A stretch of DNA of 64,000 nucleotides from Streptomyces sp. NBC_00557 (GCF_036345995.1 NZ_CP107796.1:4960001-5024000), one strand, 5' to 3'. Positions 40,757 through 50,406 are shown, counted from the stretch's first letter. A program made the numbers and translations. Notes: a model not told the origin generated them from the sequence alone.

Positions 40757-41674
40757 ATGCGCGCCCAGTTCGTCCTGTCGGAGATCGGTGTCGGTCTCCG
40801 CCGCAATCTGACGATGACCTTCGCCGTCATCGTCTCCGTCGCCCTGTCCCTGGCGCTGTTCGGCGGTTCGCTGCTGATGAGCGACCAGGTGAGCACCATG
40901 AAGGGCTACTGGTACGACAAGGTCAACGTCTCGATCTTCCTGTGCAACAAGCACGACGCCGACTCGGACGTCAACTGCGCCAAGGGCGCGGTCACCGAGG
41001 ACCAGAAGAACCAGATCCTCTCGGACCTGCACAAGATGCAGATCGTCGAGAAGGTCATCTACGAGTCGCAGGACCAGGCGTACAAGCACTACAAGGAGCA
41101 GTTCGGCAACTCCCCGCTGGCCGGCTCGCTCACGCCGGACCAGATGCAGGAGTCGTACCGGATCAAGCTGAAGGACCCGCAGAAGTACCAGGTGATCGCG
41201 TCCGCGTTCAACGGACGGCCCGGTGTGCAGTCCGTGCAGGACCAGAAGGGCATCCTGGACAACCTCTTCCAGCTGCTGAACCTGATGAACCGGGGTGCGC
41301 TCGGCGTGATGGCGATGATGCTGGTCGTCGCGCTGCTGCTGATCGTCAACACCGTGCGCGTCTCGGCGTTCAGCCGCCGGCGCGAGACCGGGATCATGCG
41401 CCTGGTCGGCGCCTCGGGCTTCTACATCCAGGCGCCGTTCATCGCCGAGGCCGCGGTCGCCGGGCTCATCGGCGGCGGGCTCGCCTGTGTGGCGCTGGTG
41501 GTCGGCCGGTACTTCACCATCGACCACGGCATGGACCTGTCCCACAAGCTGACGCTCATCAACTTCGTCGGGTGGGACGCGGTGTTGACCAAGCTGCCGC
41601 TGATCCTCGCGACGAGCGTGGTGATGCCGTCCTTGGCGGCGTTCTTCGCTCTGCGCAAGTACCTGAAGGTGTGA
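40757..41674 (+). CDS. ftsX: Cell division permease-like protein FtsX
   Basis: 305 residues with the FtsX topology: cytoplasmic N-terminus, first helix about 20-41, an extracytoplasmic domain (about 42-172) that holds two cysteines (CNKHDADSDVNC), then three helices (about 180-205, 228-253, 273-298). The cytoplasmic loop SAFSRRRETGIMRLVGAS is the FtsE-contacting segment. In mycobacteria the outer domain binds the hydrolase activator RipC, and a similar partner is likely here. The two cysteines could form a disulfide. Confidence 0.96.
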   Translation: MRAQFVLSEIGVGLRRNLTMTFAVIVSVALSLALFGGSLLMSDQVSTMKGYWYDKVNVSIFLCNKHDADSDVNCAKGAVTEDQKNQILSDLHKMQIVEKVIYESQDQAYKHYKEQFGNSPLAGSLTPDQMQESYRIKLKDPQKYQVIASAFNGRPGVQSVQDQKGILDNLFQLLNLMNRGALGVMAMMLVVALLLIVNTVRVSAFSRRRETGIMRLVGASGFYIQAPFIAEAAVAGLIGGGLACVALVVGRYFTIDHGMDLSHKLTLINFVGWDAVLTKLPLILATSVVMPSLAAFFALRKYLKV

Positions 41675-41729
41675 CGCACGCCAAGACGGGCCGTGCGGTC
41701 AACCGGCCGTACGGCCCTTCGCGTTGTCC

Positions 41730-41735
41730 TAGACT
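41730..41735 (+). promoter_or_regulatory. -10 hexamer of a likely leaderless promoter for the S41 protease
   Basis: TAGACT ends 7 bases before the ATG at 41743, and no ribosome site is present. It would let the protease be expressed apart from ftsEX. Confidence 0.4.
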
Positions 41736-41742
41736 CACCGCC

Positions 41743-42930
41743 ATGTCAGGTCGTGACCTGTTCTGCCCGCCCCGCCGCTTCCGCCGCGGGGCCGCCCTGA
41801 CATTGGTCTTCGCCGGCGTCCTGGTCACCGGCGCCGCCACCGGCTCCTTCCCGGAACCCGACGCCGCCGCACCGGCGGCGTCCGCGCGCAGGGCCGCACC
41901 CGCCCCGAAGGGTGCGGCCACCGGGCACGAGGACGTGCAGCGGGCCGCCGCCCAGGCGATGGCCGACGGCACGTCCCCGATGGAGGCGGCCGAGCGGGCC
42001 GTCAGCCGCAGCGGGGACCGCTGGGGCGCCGTCTATTCGGAGGACGAGTACCAGGAGTTCCAGGACGCGCTCGACGGCCGCTACACCGGCGTCGGCCTGT
42101 GGGCGCGGCGCGAGCGGGACGGCCGGATCGAGGTGACCCGGGTGCAGCCCGGCTCGCCGGCCGCCGAGGCGGGGATCCGCGCCGGCGACCGGCTGCGCAG
42201 CGTCGACGGCCGCAAGGTCGACGGCCGGCCCGTCACCGAGGTGGTCTCGCTGCTGCGCGGCGACGCCGACGACGCGGCCGCCGGCACGACGGTCACCCTG
42301 GGCCTTGAGCGCGGCACGCGCGCGTGGACCGAGACGCTGCGCCGGGCCCGGCTGTCCACCGACTCGGTGACCGTGCGCCGGCTGCCGGACGGGGTCACCA
42401 TCATCAGGATCGCCGCGTTCACCAAGGGCTCGGGGGACACCGTCCGCAGCGCCGTACGGCAGGCCCCGGCCGACGCCGGGATCGTGCTCGACCTGCGCGG
42501 AAACTCCGGCGGGCTGGTCACCGAGGCCGTCAAGACCGCCTCCGCGTTCCTCGACGGCGGCCTGGTCGCCACCTACGACGTCGACGGCGTCCAGCGCGCC
42601 CTGCACGCCGACTCCGGCGGCGACACCACCCGGCCCCTGGTCACCCTGGTGGACGGCGGCACGATGAGCGCGGCCGAGATGCTCACCGGGGCCCTGCAGG
42701 ACCGGGGCCGCGCGGTGGTCGTCGGCTCCCGCACCTTCGGCAAGGGCTCCATCCAGATGCCGACCGGCCTGCCCGACGGCTCGGTGGCCGAGCTGACCGT
42801 GGGCCACTACCGCACCCCGCTGGGGCACGCGGTCGACGGCCGGGGCATCACCCCCGACCTCGAGGCGGCGCCGGACGAGGCCGAGCGGCGGGCCGAGACG
42901 GTCCTCGCCGGCCTGGGCGACCCCTCCTAG
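41743..42930 (+). CDS. PDZ-containing carboxyl-terminal processing protease (S41 family)
   Basis: 395 residues. After a basic N-terminus, one hydrophobic segment (about 17-36) acts as signal or anchor and is followed by an Ala/Pro-rich linker. A PDZ domain lies at about 105-195 ([31 protein letters not shown]). The protease core (about 205-370) has Ser309 in [10 protein letters not shown] and Lys334 in [10 protein letters not shown], the catalytic dyad of CtpA/Prc-type proteases, plus LDLRGNSGG. It should cleave exported or cell-wall proteins from their C-termini. It lies between ftsX and smpB in the same direction. Confidence 0.93.
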   Translation: MSGRDLFCPPRRFRRGAALTLVFAGVLVTGAATGSFPEPDAAAPAASARRAAPAPKGAATGHEDVQRAAAQAMADGTSPMEAAERAVSRSGDRWGAVYSEDEYQEFQDALDGRYTGVGLWARRERDGRIEVTRVQPGSPAAEAGIRAGDRLRSVDGRKVDGRPVTEVVSLLRGDADDAAAGTTVTLGLERGTRAWTETLRRARLSTDSVTVRRLPDGVTIIRIAAFTKGSGDTVRSAVRQAPADAGIVLDLRGNSGGLVTEAVKTASAFLDGGLVATYDVDGVQRALHADSGGDTTRPLVTLVDGGTMSAAEMLTGALQDRGRAVVVGSRTFGKGSIQMPTGLPDGSVAELTVGHYRTPLGHAVDGRGITPDLEAAPDEAERRAETVLAGLGDPS

Positions 42931-42986
42931 CCACGCGTAATCGGCTGTACGCACACCCCCGGTGTGGTGCGAAAATGGGCGGCACT

Positions 42987-43466
42987 ATGGCTAAGGAAAA
43001 AGGGCGCAAGCTGATCGCGCAGAACAAGAAGGCGCGGCACGACTACCACATCCTCGACACCTACGAGGCCGGTCTGGTCCTCATGGGCACCGAGGTGAAG
43101 TCACTGCGCCAGGGGCGGGCCTCGCTGGTCGACGGCTTCGTGCAGCTGAGCGACCACGAAGCGTGGCTGCACAACGTGCACGTCCCCGAGTACAGCCAGG
43201 GCACCTGGACCAACCACAGCGCCCGCCGCAAGCGCAAGCTGCTGCTGCACCGCGCGGAGATCGACAAGCTGGAGTCCAAGTCCCAGGAGACGGGCCACAC
43301 CATCGTGCCGCTCGCCCTGTACTTCAAGGACGGCCGGGCCAAGATCGAGATCGCGCTGGCGAAGGGCAAGAAGGAGTACGACAAGCGGCAGACCCTGCGG
43401 GAGAAGCAGGACCGGCGCGAGGCGGACCGGGCGATGGCGGCGGCCCGGCGCAGGCAGCGCGGCTGA
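42987..43466 (+). CDS. smpB: SsrA-binding protein SmpB
   Basis: 159 residues. It binds tmRNA and carries it to stalled ribosomes for trans-translation. The family sequence is clear: [38 protein letters not shown], the RNA-binding [16 protein letters not shown], and the basic C-terminal tail [17 protein letters not shown] which probes the mRNA channel. The tmRNA gene lies 191 bases downstream on the same strand, the usual pairing. Confidence 0.98.
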   Translation: MAKEKGRKLIAQNKKARHDYHILDTYEAGLVLMGTEVKSLRQGRASLVDGFVQLSDHEAWLHNVHVPEYSQGTWTNHSARRKRKLLLHRAEIDKLESKSQETGHTIVPLALYFKDGRAKIEIALAKGKKEYDKRQTLREKQDRREADRAMAAARRRQRG

Positions 43467-43657
43467 GCCGGCGCCGGTTCGGCCCCGCTCCCGGGAATGT
43501 TCCGGAGCCGGGCCGCGTTGCACACTCCGAACGCCGTACGACGGCCGGGTGACCGGCGGGAATACGGTGGCATCGGCGGGCGTTGTTGCTCTACGATGGC
43601 ACCGCACTCCACAGCGGGTGCATGCGACCCTCGTCGGAGGGTTTGAAAAATCAACAT

Positions 43658-44026
43658 GGGGATGATCGGTTTCGACAGCGGCTGTCGAAGCAGGGGAAGC
43701 GTGTCGAGGAAGCGGCCATGATCTCGTAAACCACAGGCCGAAAAAAATAATCGCCAACACCAAGCGCGATTCCTTCGCCCTCGCTGCCTAAGTAGCGACT
43801 CGCGAAGTGTCAGCCCGGGGCTGTTCCCGACCCGGATCCTGGCATCAGCTAGGGAACTAAACCTTGATCCCGGTCACGGGGTGAAAAGGGAAATCAAACA
43901 GTGACTGAGCCCGTCGGAGACTTGTCCGCGTGATCTCCGGGGCCGAGAAAAGCGAAGCGGACTGCACACGGAGAAGCCCTGGTTCTGCACCGTTGGACGC
44001 GGGTTCGATTCCCGCCATCTCCACCA
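43658..44026 (+). ncRNA. ssrA: tmRNA (10Sa RNA)
   Basis: 369-nt transfer-messenger RNA that rescues stalled ribosomes. The 5' end GGGGATGATCGGTTTCGACA pairs with the 3' CATCTCC before ACCA, including a third-position G-U pair, the identity element for alanyl-tRNA synthetase. The T-arm GGTTCGATTCC and encoded CCA end are at 44007-44026. The tag frame runs from 43753 to the TAA at 43789-43791 and encodes ANTKRDSFALAA, ending in the LAA degron read by Clp proteases. A-rich sequence (43740-43750) precedes the resume codon GCC. smpB is just upstream. Confidence 0.97.
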
Positions 44027-44056
44027 AGCCCCTTCGGGGGTTCGCCCCATGTTCAC

Positions 44057-44088
44057 AACGCCCCGTCGCTTTCGAGCGGCGGGGCGTT
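44057..44088. terminator. Terminator between ssrA and the convergent MFS gene
   Basis: 14-bp stem (44057-44070 with 44075-44088) with one G-U pair and a TTCG tetraloop, stable in both orientations. Confidence 0.8.
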
Positions 44089-44090
44089 CG

Positions 44091-45320
44091 TCATGCGGCA
44101 GCGTCGTCGGCCGCGACGTCCGGCGGCACCCCGCCGACACGGGTGAGCGCGGCCACCCCCAGCGCCAGCGCGGCGGCGCCGGCCGGGACCGCGTACGCGG
44201 CCGTCGGGGACAGGTGCTCCGCCGCCCAGCCCCCCGTCGCCGAGCCGCACGCCACCCCCGTGAGCAGTCCCGTCACCATCAGGCTCATGCCCTCGTTCAG
44301 ACGGTCGGCCGGGGTGCGCCGCTGGACCAGGGTCATCGCGGTCACCATCGTCGGCGCCGTGGCCATCCCCGCCACCAGCAGCGCCCCCGCCAGCGCCCAC
44401 AGCGAACCGGCGAGGCCGGCGGCGGCCCACGGCAGGGCCATCAGCGCCGCCATCCCCGTCAGGCAGTGCCCCAGCCGTATCCCCGCCGGCTTCAGCGCCC
44501 CGTACACCAGCCCCGCCGCGCACGACCCCGCCGCCTGCAACGCGAGGACCGCGCCTGCCGCCGTACGGTGACCCTGCGCATCGGCGTAGGCGATCGTGAC
44601 GACCTCCATCGAGCCGAACACCGCACCGGTCGCGGTGAAACACGCCAGCAGCGGCGGGATCCCCGGCGTGCGCAGCGGCGGCCGCGCCTGTGAACGCCCC
44701 CGCGGCGGCGGCTCGGTGGCCCGCTGGGCGGTGAACAGCAGCATGCCGGTCAGCAGCAGGACCGCCCCGGTCAGGGTGCCCGCCTCCGGGAAGAACGTGC
44801 CGGTGAGGAAGGAGGCCAGCACCGGCCCGAGCATGAAGCACAGCTCGTCGGCGGCCTGTTCGAAGGAGTTCGCGGTGTGCAGCGCGCCGGGGTCGTCGTG
44901 CAGCAGATGGGCCCAGCGCGCCCGGGACAGGCCGCCGATGTTCGGGGTCGCCGCGGTGCCGGCGTAGGCGGCGAACAGGGTCCAGTCGGGGGCGCCGTAG
45001 CGGACGCACAGCAGCAGCGCGAGGCTGCCGAGCACCGAGGCGAGGGTGGCCGGGACCGCGACCCGGGCCTGCCCGTGCCGGTCGACGAGCCGCGCGACCC
45101 ACGGCCCGGCCAGCGCGGTCGCCGCGAGCCCGGTCGCGGTGACCGCGCCGGCCAGGGCGTACGAGCCCCGCGAGCCGGCGATCATCACCACCGCGCTCAC
45201 ACTGAACATGCCCATGGGCAGCCGGGCGAGGAGGTTGCCGGCGGTGAAGGCACGGGCGCCGGGGAGAGCGAAGAGACGGCGATAGCCGCTGGTGGTGGAT
45301 AGGACCGGGGTCATGGACAT
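44091..45320 (-). CDS. Major facilitator superfamily transporter
   Basis: 409 residues from the ATG at 45320 (another ATG at 45314). Twelve hydrophobic helices are spaced as in MFS drug or metabolite exporters, with the loop signature GPWVARLVDRHGQARV between helices 2 and 3 and a long cytoplasmic mid-loop (about 195-225, TEPPPRGRSQARPP). Divergent from a LysR-type gene 84 bp away, which probably regulates it. The substrate is unknown. Confidence 0.9.
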   Translation of the reverse strand: MSMTPVLSTTSGYRRLFALPGARAFTAGNLLARLPMGMFSVSAVVMIAGSRGSYALAGAVTATGLAATALAGPWVARLVDRHGQARVAVPATLASVLGSLALLLCVRYGAPDWTLFAAYAGTAATPNIGGLSRARWAHLLHDDPGALHTANSFEQAADELCFMLGPVLASFLTGTFFPEAGTLTGAVLLLTGMLLFTAQRATEPPPRGRSQARPPLRTPGIPPLLACFTATGAVFGSMEVVTIAYADAQGHRTAAGAVLALQAAGSCAAGLVYGALKPAGIRLGHCLTGMAALMALPWAAAGLAGSLWALAGALLVAGMATAPTMVTAMTLVQRRTPADRLNEGMSLMVTGLLTGVACGSATGGWAAEHLSPTAAYAVPAGAAALALGVAALTRVGGVPPDVAADDAAA

Positions 45321-45404
45321 GGCCCCACCCTCGCCCGCGGTCGATCTCCCGGTCCAACACCTTCCCGGCGCCGATTCACGCACTCTCGTTGTAAGTTCAC
45401 GGGC

Positions 45405-46376
45405 ATGCCCGCGCCCACCGACATGGACCCCCGCCTGCTCCGTGCCTTCGTGGCCGTCGCCGAGGAGTTGCACTTCACCCGCGCCGCGGCCCGCCTGTAC
45501 GTCGCCCAGCAGGCGCTCAGCCGCGATGTACGGCGGCTGGAGCGGGAGTTGGGGGCGGAGCTGTTCGTGCGAACGACCCGGCAGGTGACGCTGACCCCCG
45601 ACGGTGTACGGCTGCTCCCGCTGGCCCGCCGGGTCCTGGCCGCCCAGGACGACCTGCTCGCCGCCTTCGTCCCCGGCCAGTCCCGCCCGCTGCTGGTGGA
45701 CGTCAACTCGCCGGGCCTGGCCACCGGCCGCCGCGTGCTGCACCGGGCCCGGGAACTCGCCCCCGACTGCGAGCTGATGGCCCGCTACGAGAGCGGCCTG
45801 ACCGGAGCCGCCGCCGAGCTGCTGGCCGGCCGGCTGGACGCCTCCTTCGGCCGTTTCGCCGGCCTGGACCCGGCGCTGCGGTCCGGCCTCGCCCAGCAGC
45901 CGGTGCGCTACGAGCCGATGGCCGTCGTCCTCCCGGACGACCACCCCCTGGCCGCCCTCGCCGAGGTGCCGCTGGCCGCGCTGGCCGGCGAGACGGTGTA
46001 CGCCGGCGCCGGGAACCCGCGCACGCTGGAGTGGACCGACCTGGCGCGCCGGCTCTTCGAGGAGTACGGCGTCCGGCTCGCCCCGCCGCTGCCGCTGGCC
46101 GTCGGGGACGAGGAGTTCGAGCGGATCATGGCCAAGACCCGGCACCCGGTGCTGGCCGTGGTCGACTTCCCGGCCCTGCCCCGCACGGTCCGCCGCCCGC
46201 TCGTCGATCCCGTCCCGCTGTCTCCGGTCTCCCTGGTGTGGCGGAAGGGGCTGGTCCATCCCGCGCTGGACGCGCTGCGCCGGGCGGCGGCCGGGCTCGC
46301 GGCGGAGGAGGGGTGGCTGCGGCGGCCCGCCGGAGGATGGATTCCGGCCATGGACGAGACCGTGATGGGAGGGTGA
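45405..46376 (+). CDS. LysR family transcriptional regulator
   Basis: 323 residues from the ATG at 45405; the ATG at 45423 (MDPRLLRAF) fits the usual LysR start equally well. The helix-turn-helix is ELHFTRAAARLYVAQQALSR followed by VRRLERELGAELFVRTTR. The C-terminal effector domain (about 95-300) is periplasmic-binding-protein-like. It faces away from the MFS transporter gene across an 84-bp region, the classical LysR arrangement. The inducer is unknown. Confidence 0.92.
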   Translation: MPAPTDMDPRLLRAFVAVAEELHFTRAAARLYVAQQALSRDVRRLERELGAELFVRTTRQVTLTPDGVRLLPLARRVLAAQDDLLAAFVPGQSRPLLVDVNSPGLATGRRVLHRARELAPDCELMARYESGLTGAAAELLAGRLDASFGRFAGLDPALRSGLAQQPVRYEPMAVVLPDDHPLAALAEVPLAALAGETVYAGAGNPRTLEWTDLARRLFEEYGVRLAPPLPLAVGDEEFERIMAKTRHPVLAVVDFPALPRTVRRPLVDPVPLSPVSLVWRKGLVHPALDALRRAAAGLAAEEGWLRRPAGGWIPAMDETVMGG

Positions 46377-46394
46377 CCTGCGGCCGAAAGAGAT

Positions 46395-46430
46395 GCCCGG
46401 ACATCACGGGCGCACGGCGTGCGCTACATT
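46395..46430 (+). promoter_or_regulatory. Possible matA promoter with inverted repeat
   Basis: GCCCG (46395-46399) / CGGGC (46407-46411) form an inverted repeat upstream of TACATT (46425-46430), a possible -10. That would give a 115-nt leader before the ATG at 46551. No good -35 was seen. Confidence 0.3.
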
Positions 46431-46550
46431 CATGCCGCGAGCGCAGAGTTGGTAGGTGGGGGCGCTCGAACCAGGTGGGGGCGTGTTCCGGTCGACGGCG
46501 CTCGGGCCGTCAGCGCACCCGGAAAGTGTCCCGTGGGGGGAAGCGCGCGC

Positions 46551-48035
46551 ATGAAAAACTGGCCAGAAGACGCCCAACCAGACGGTCCGAGAACCGCCCA
46601 GCCGGCAACGGACGCGATGGTCGCCCAGCCACCGGCCCCAGCCGCGCCGGAGCCCGCCCCCGCCGAACACGAGGCGACCACTCCGGCCACCGAGCCACTC
46701 CCGGCCGCCGAGCCGTCGGTTCCGGGGGCCGAGTCGATCCCGGCCGCGGAGCCGGTTCCGGGCGCCGAGTCGGTCCCGGGCGCCGAGCCGGTTCCGGACG
46801 CCGAGCCGTCGGTCCTGGCCGCCGAGCCGGTTCCGGACGCCGAGTCGTCGGTCCCGGCCGCCGAGTTGGTTCCGGGCGCCGGCCCCGTTCCGGCCGCCGA
46901 GCCGGTCCCCGGTGCCGGAGAGACTGTGCCCGCCGACGCCGCGCACGCCGCCGCACCGTCCGAGGGCACCACGGGCGCGCCGGCCTCCGGCGAGGGCGCG
47001 GGCAGGGATGACGCGTCGGGCGCGGGCATGGTCGCGGGCAGCGGTGACGCGGCGCATGCCGGCGTGGTCGCGGTGAACGAGGCTGAGATCGCCGACGCCG
47101 CCGTGGCCGGCGAGAGCCCCGAGATCGCTGCGGAGTCCCGGGACGTCGAGCCCGCCGAGGTCGCTGCGGGTTCCGGAGAGGTCGAGGCCTCCGAGGTCGC
47201 CGCGGGGTCCGGAGACGTCGAGGTCGCCGAAGTCGCTGCGGAGCCCGGAGACGCGGAGAATCCGGCCCTCTCCGCGGAGACCGCCGCACCCCGGCCCCGG
47301 CCCCAGCCCCCGACCGACGACCGCCCCGCCGCCCCGGCCCACGGTGCCGCCGCCCAATCCGCCGGTCCCGCGGATGCACCGGGCCACGCCCCGTCCGCCC
47401 CCGTCACCACCAGCGCCCACGAACTCCCCGACGTGACGGCACAGGCGGCTGCGATGCGGTCCGGGGACGCCCCGGATTCCGCTGGCGCCGGTGCCGACGG
47501 TCCCGTCTTCGTCGATGCCTCCGGTCGCCGTGGGCGGCGTTTCCGGCGGCTCGGGATGGCTGTCGCCGTTGCCTGTGCCGGGTACGCCGCCGTCATCGTC
47601 GCGACCCTGCTGTCCGGCAACTCCACCGCCCCATGGCTGCCGGTGCCCGGGCAGGGGGACGACAAGCCGGCCGGGCAGGTGCACGTCTCGCCGCGGCCCA
47701 GCGCCTCCTCCGCGCCGAGCCTGTCGGGGCCCGGTGCGGTGACCGGGACGGGGCTGCCCGCGCCGGCGAGTGGGACCGGCGTACCGGGGTCCGGTTCGCC
47801 CAGTCCGACGCCCGGTGGCTCCAAGGCCGCCGCGTCCACCGCCGGCGCCCCCAGCGCCCCCGCGTCGGGCGGCCCCGGGGACTCCCCGTCCGCGACGGCC
47901 CCTTCGCCGGGCGCGTCCCCGGCCCCGTCCGCCTCGGGCGGCGCCACCTCCCCGGCCCCCGCCTCGTCGCCGACGCGCGCCAGGCGCACACCCCCCGGCC
48001 GGGCCAGGCACTCGCACGTTCCGCTCCCGCTCTGA
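46551..48035 (+). CDS. matA: MatA-like single-pass membrane protein with low-complexity arms
   Basis: 494 residues from the ATG at 46551, preceded by GGGGGGAAG. The first 330 residues are Ala/Glu/Pro-rich with two blocks of imperfect repeats, PVPGAE/PVPDAE-like (about 57-122) and EVAAGSG-like (about 190-240), and should be disordered and cytoplasmic. One helix (about 334-354, GMAVAVACAGYAAVIVATLL) crosses the membrane after a GRRGRRFRR patch. The outer tail (about 355-494) is Ser/Pro/Gly/Ala-rich. It lies 82 bases before the deacetylase/synthase gene and by position and layout corresponds to matA of S. coelicolor/S. lividans, needed with matB for the aminoglycan that glues hyphae into pellets. 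Its molecular role is not known to me. Confidence 0.75.
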   Translation: MKNWPEDAQPDGPRTAQPATDAMVAQPPAPAAPEPAPAEHEATTPATEPLPAAEPSVPGAESIPAAEPVPGAESVPGAEPVPDAEPSVLAAEPVPDAESSVPAAELVPGAGPVPAAEPVPGAGETVPADAAHAAAPSEGTTGAPASGEGAGRDDASGAGMVAGSGDAAHAGVVAVNEAEIADAAVAGESPEIAAESRDVEPAEVAAGSGEVEASEVAAGSGDVEVAEVAAEPGDAENPALSAETAAPRPRPQPPTDDRPAAPAHGAAAQSAGPADAPGHAPSAPVTTSAHELPDVTAQAAAMRSGDAPDSAGAGADGPVFVDASGRRGRRFRRLGMAVAVACAGYAAVIVATLLSGNSTAPWLPVPGQGDDKPAGQVHVSPRPSASSAPSLSGPGAVTGTGLPAPASGTGVPGSGSPSPTPGGSKAAASTAGAPSAPASGGPGDSPSATAPSPGASPAPSASGGATSPAPASSPTRARRTPPGRARHSHVPLPL

Positions 48036-48117
48036 ACCTCCCCCTCCGCCCCTCCCGCTCCTGAATCTCCCGCTCCTGAATCCCCCGCTCTGAATCCGAC
48101 CAGGGAAACACCCTCTG

Positions 48118-50292
48118 ATGGCTTCGCGTCTCCGCGGCCGCCGCCGTACCCCGTCACCGGCACGCCGCCCCCGGCTGCCCCTGCGCTATCTGCTCCCCGT
48201 GCTGGTGCTGTGCGCGACCCTGGCGATGCTCATGCTGCGCGGCTACGTGCACAGCGAGATCCTCGCGGACCACCGCATCCGCCCGGAGTCGGCGCACGAC
48301 CAGGTGCCGGCGAAGATCCTCGACGGCGGCCCGGTCATCGACACCCGGGGCGGCGCCGTCACCAGCCTGCGGATCCCGGACCACCGGATCGTCCTCACCT
48401 TCGACGACGGCCCCGACCCCACCTGGACCCCGAAGGTCCTCGACGTCCTGAAGAGGCACCACGCGCACGCGGTCTTCTTCGTCACCGGCACCATGACCTC
48501 GCGCCATCCGGACCTGGTCCGGCGCATGGTGGCCGAGGGACACGAGGTCGGCGTGCACACCTTCGGCCACCCCGACCTGTCGTACCACTCCACGCGGCGC
48601 ATCGACTGGGAGCTGTCGCAGAGCCAGCTGGCGCTCGCCGGCGCCGCCGGCATCCGCAGCTCCCTGTTCCGGCCGCCGTACTCCTCCTTCGCGGACGCCA
48701 TGGACGACCGGTCCTGGCCGGTGACCGAGTACGTCGGCAGCCGCGGCTACCTCACCGTCGTGGACGACATCGACAGCGAGGACTGGCGCAGGCCCGGCGT
48801 GGCCCGGATCATCCGCAACGCCACGCCCCACGGCGGCAAGGGCGCGGTCGTCCTCATGCACGACTCCGGCGGCGACCGCCACCAGACGGTCCAGGCGCTC
48901 GACCGGTACCTGTCCCGGCTCCAGCAGCAGGGGTACGCGTTCCAGACCGTCACCGAGGCCCTGAAGGCGCCGAGCGCCGACACCCCGGTCTCCGGCCTCG
49001 ACCGGTGGAAGGGCAAGGTCTGGATCTTCCTGGTGCGGGCGGCGGACGACGTCACCGGCGCCCTCGTCGCCGGTCTCGCGGTCACCGGCGTCCTCGTCCT
49101 CGCCCGCTTCGCCCTGATGCTGCTGCTGGCCGGCGTCCACGCGCGCCGCACCCGGCGCCCGGACTTCCGCTGGGGCGAGGAGTCGGTCACCGAGCCGGTG
49201 TCCGTGCTGGTCCCGGCGTACAACGAGGCCAAGTGCATCGAGAACACGGTCCGTTCGCTGATGCGCAGCGAGCATCCGATCGAGGTGCTCGTCGTCGACG
49301 ACGGCTCCACGGACGGCACCGCCGGCATCGTGGCGGCCCTGGACCTGCCGAACGTCCGGGTGATCCGGCAGGCCAACGCGGGCAAGCCGGCCGCTCTCAA
49401 CCGCGGTGTCGCCGAAGCCCGGTACGACCTGATCGTGATGATGGACGGCGACACGGTCTTCGAGCCCTCCACCGTCCGCGAACTCGTGCAGCCCTTCGCC
49501 GACCCGCGCGTCGGCGCGGTCGCCGGCAACGCCAAGGTCGGCAACAAGCACCGGCTCATCGGCGCCTGGCAGCACATCGAGTACGTGATGGGCTTCAACC
49601 TCGACCGCCGGATGTACGACATCCTGCGCTGCATGCCGACGATCCCGGGCGCGGTCGGCGCGTTCCGCCGCGCGGCCCTGCACCGCGTCGGCGGGATGAG
49701 CGACGACACGCTCGCCGAGGACACCGACATCACGATGGCGCTGCACCGCGACGGCTGGCGGGTCGTCTACGCCGAGCGCGCCCGCGCCTGGACCGAGGCG
49801 CCCGAGTCGGTCCAGCAGCTGTGGTCCCAGCGCTACCGCTGGTCGTACGGCACCATGCAGGCGATCTGGAAGCACCGCCGTGCCCTGTTCGAGCGGGGAC
49901 CCTCCGGCCGCTTCGGCCGCGTGGGCCTGCCGCTGGTGTCGCTGTTCATGGTGCTGGCCCCGCTGCTGGCCCCGCTGATCGACCTCTTCCTCGTCTACGG
50001 CCTGGTCTTCGGGCCGACCGTGAAGACGATCGGCGCCTGGTGCGGCGTCCTCGCGGTGCAGGCGGTTTGCGCGGCGTACGCCTTCGCCCTGGACCGCGAG
50101 CGGCTCACCCCGCTGCTGTCGCTGCCCCTGCAGCAGATCCTGTACCGGCAGCTGATGTACGTCGTGCTGCTGCAGTCCTGGATCACCGCGCTCACCGGCG
50201 GCCGGCTGCGCTGGCAGAAGCTGCGCCGCATGGGCGGCGTGGCCGCGCCCCCGGCGGAGCGGAACCTCTCATCCCCCCTGCGGACGGGGTGA
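48118..50292 (+). CDS. matB: MatB-like bifunctional polysaccharide deacetylase/GT2 synthase
   Basis: 724 residues. A helix at about 22-41 is followed by an outer NodB-type deacetylase domain (about 90-285): TFDDGPD (94-100), HTFGHPD, RPPYSS, DIDSEDW and VLMHDSGG, the five metal and catalytic motifs. A membrane segment (about 310-345) leads to a cytoplasmic GT2 synthase (about 360-590) with VLVPAYNEAK, VVDDGSTDG, MDGDT, EDTDIT and SQRYRW, as in PgaC/IcaA-type processive synthases. Four helices follow. It should polymerise GlcNAc, export the chain and partly deacetylate it, joining in one protein what pgaB and pgaC do separately. The product in Streptomyces is reported to be poly-beta-1,6-GlcNAc. 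Confidence 0.92.
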   Translation: MASRLRGRRRTPSPARRPRLPLRYLLPVLVLCATLAMLMLRGYVHSEILADHRIRPESAHDQVPAKILDGGPVIDTRGGAVTSLRIPDHRIVLTFDDGPDPTWTPKVLDVLKRHHAHAVFFVTGTMTSRHPDLVRRMVAEGHEVGVHTFGHPDLSYHSTRRIDWELSQSQLALAGAAGIRSSLFRPPYSSFADAMDDRSWPVTEYVGSRGYLTVVDDIDSEDWRRPGVARIIRNATPHGGKGAVVLMHDSGGDRHQTVQALDRYLSRLQQQGYAFQTVTEALKAPSADTPVSGLDRWKGKVWIFLVRAADDVTGALVAGLAVTGVLVLARFALMLLLAGVHARRTRRPDFRWGEESVTEPVSVLVPAYNEAKCIENTVRSLMRSEHPIEVLVVDDGSTDGTAGIVAALDLPNVRVIRQANAGKPAALNRGVAEARYDLIVMMDGDTVFEPSTVRELVQPFADPRVGAVAGNAKVGNKHRLIGAWQHIEYVMGFNLDRRMYDILRCMPTIPGAVGAFRRAALHRVGGMSDDTLAEDTDITMALHRDGWRVVYAERARAWTEAPESVQQLWSQRYRWSYGTMQAIWKHRRALFERGPSGRFGRVGLPLVSLFMVLAPLLAPLIDLFLVYGLVFGPTVKTIGAWCGVLAVQAVCAAYAFALDRERLTPLLSLPLQQILYRQLMYVVLLQSWITALTGGRLRWQKLRRMGGVAAPPAERNLSSPLRTG

Positions 50293-50406
50293 GAGCAACG
50301 TTCCCTTCCGGTCACCCACAGCCACAGGCCGGAAACGCGCCCTCCCTACCTTCGGGCTCAGTCACTGGTGTGGCAGACCGAGCAGCCGGAGCCCCGTGGA
50401 GGCGTG

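Noticed and set aside
44091..46259. A 722-residue frame covering the LysR region on the minus strand
   Set aside because: Only the part from 45320 has membrane-transporter sequence. The rest is the antisense of the LysR gene.
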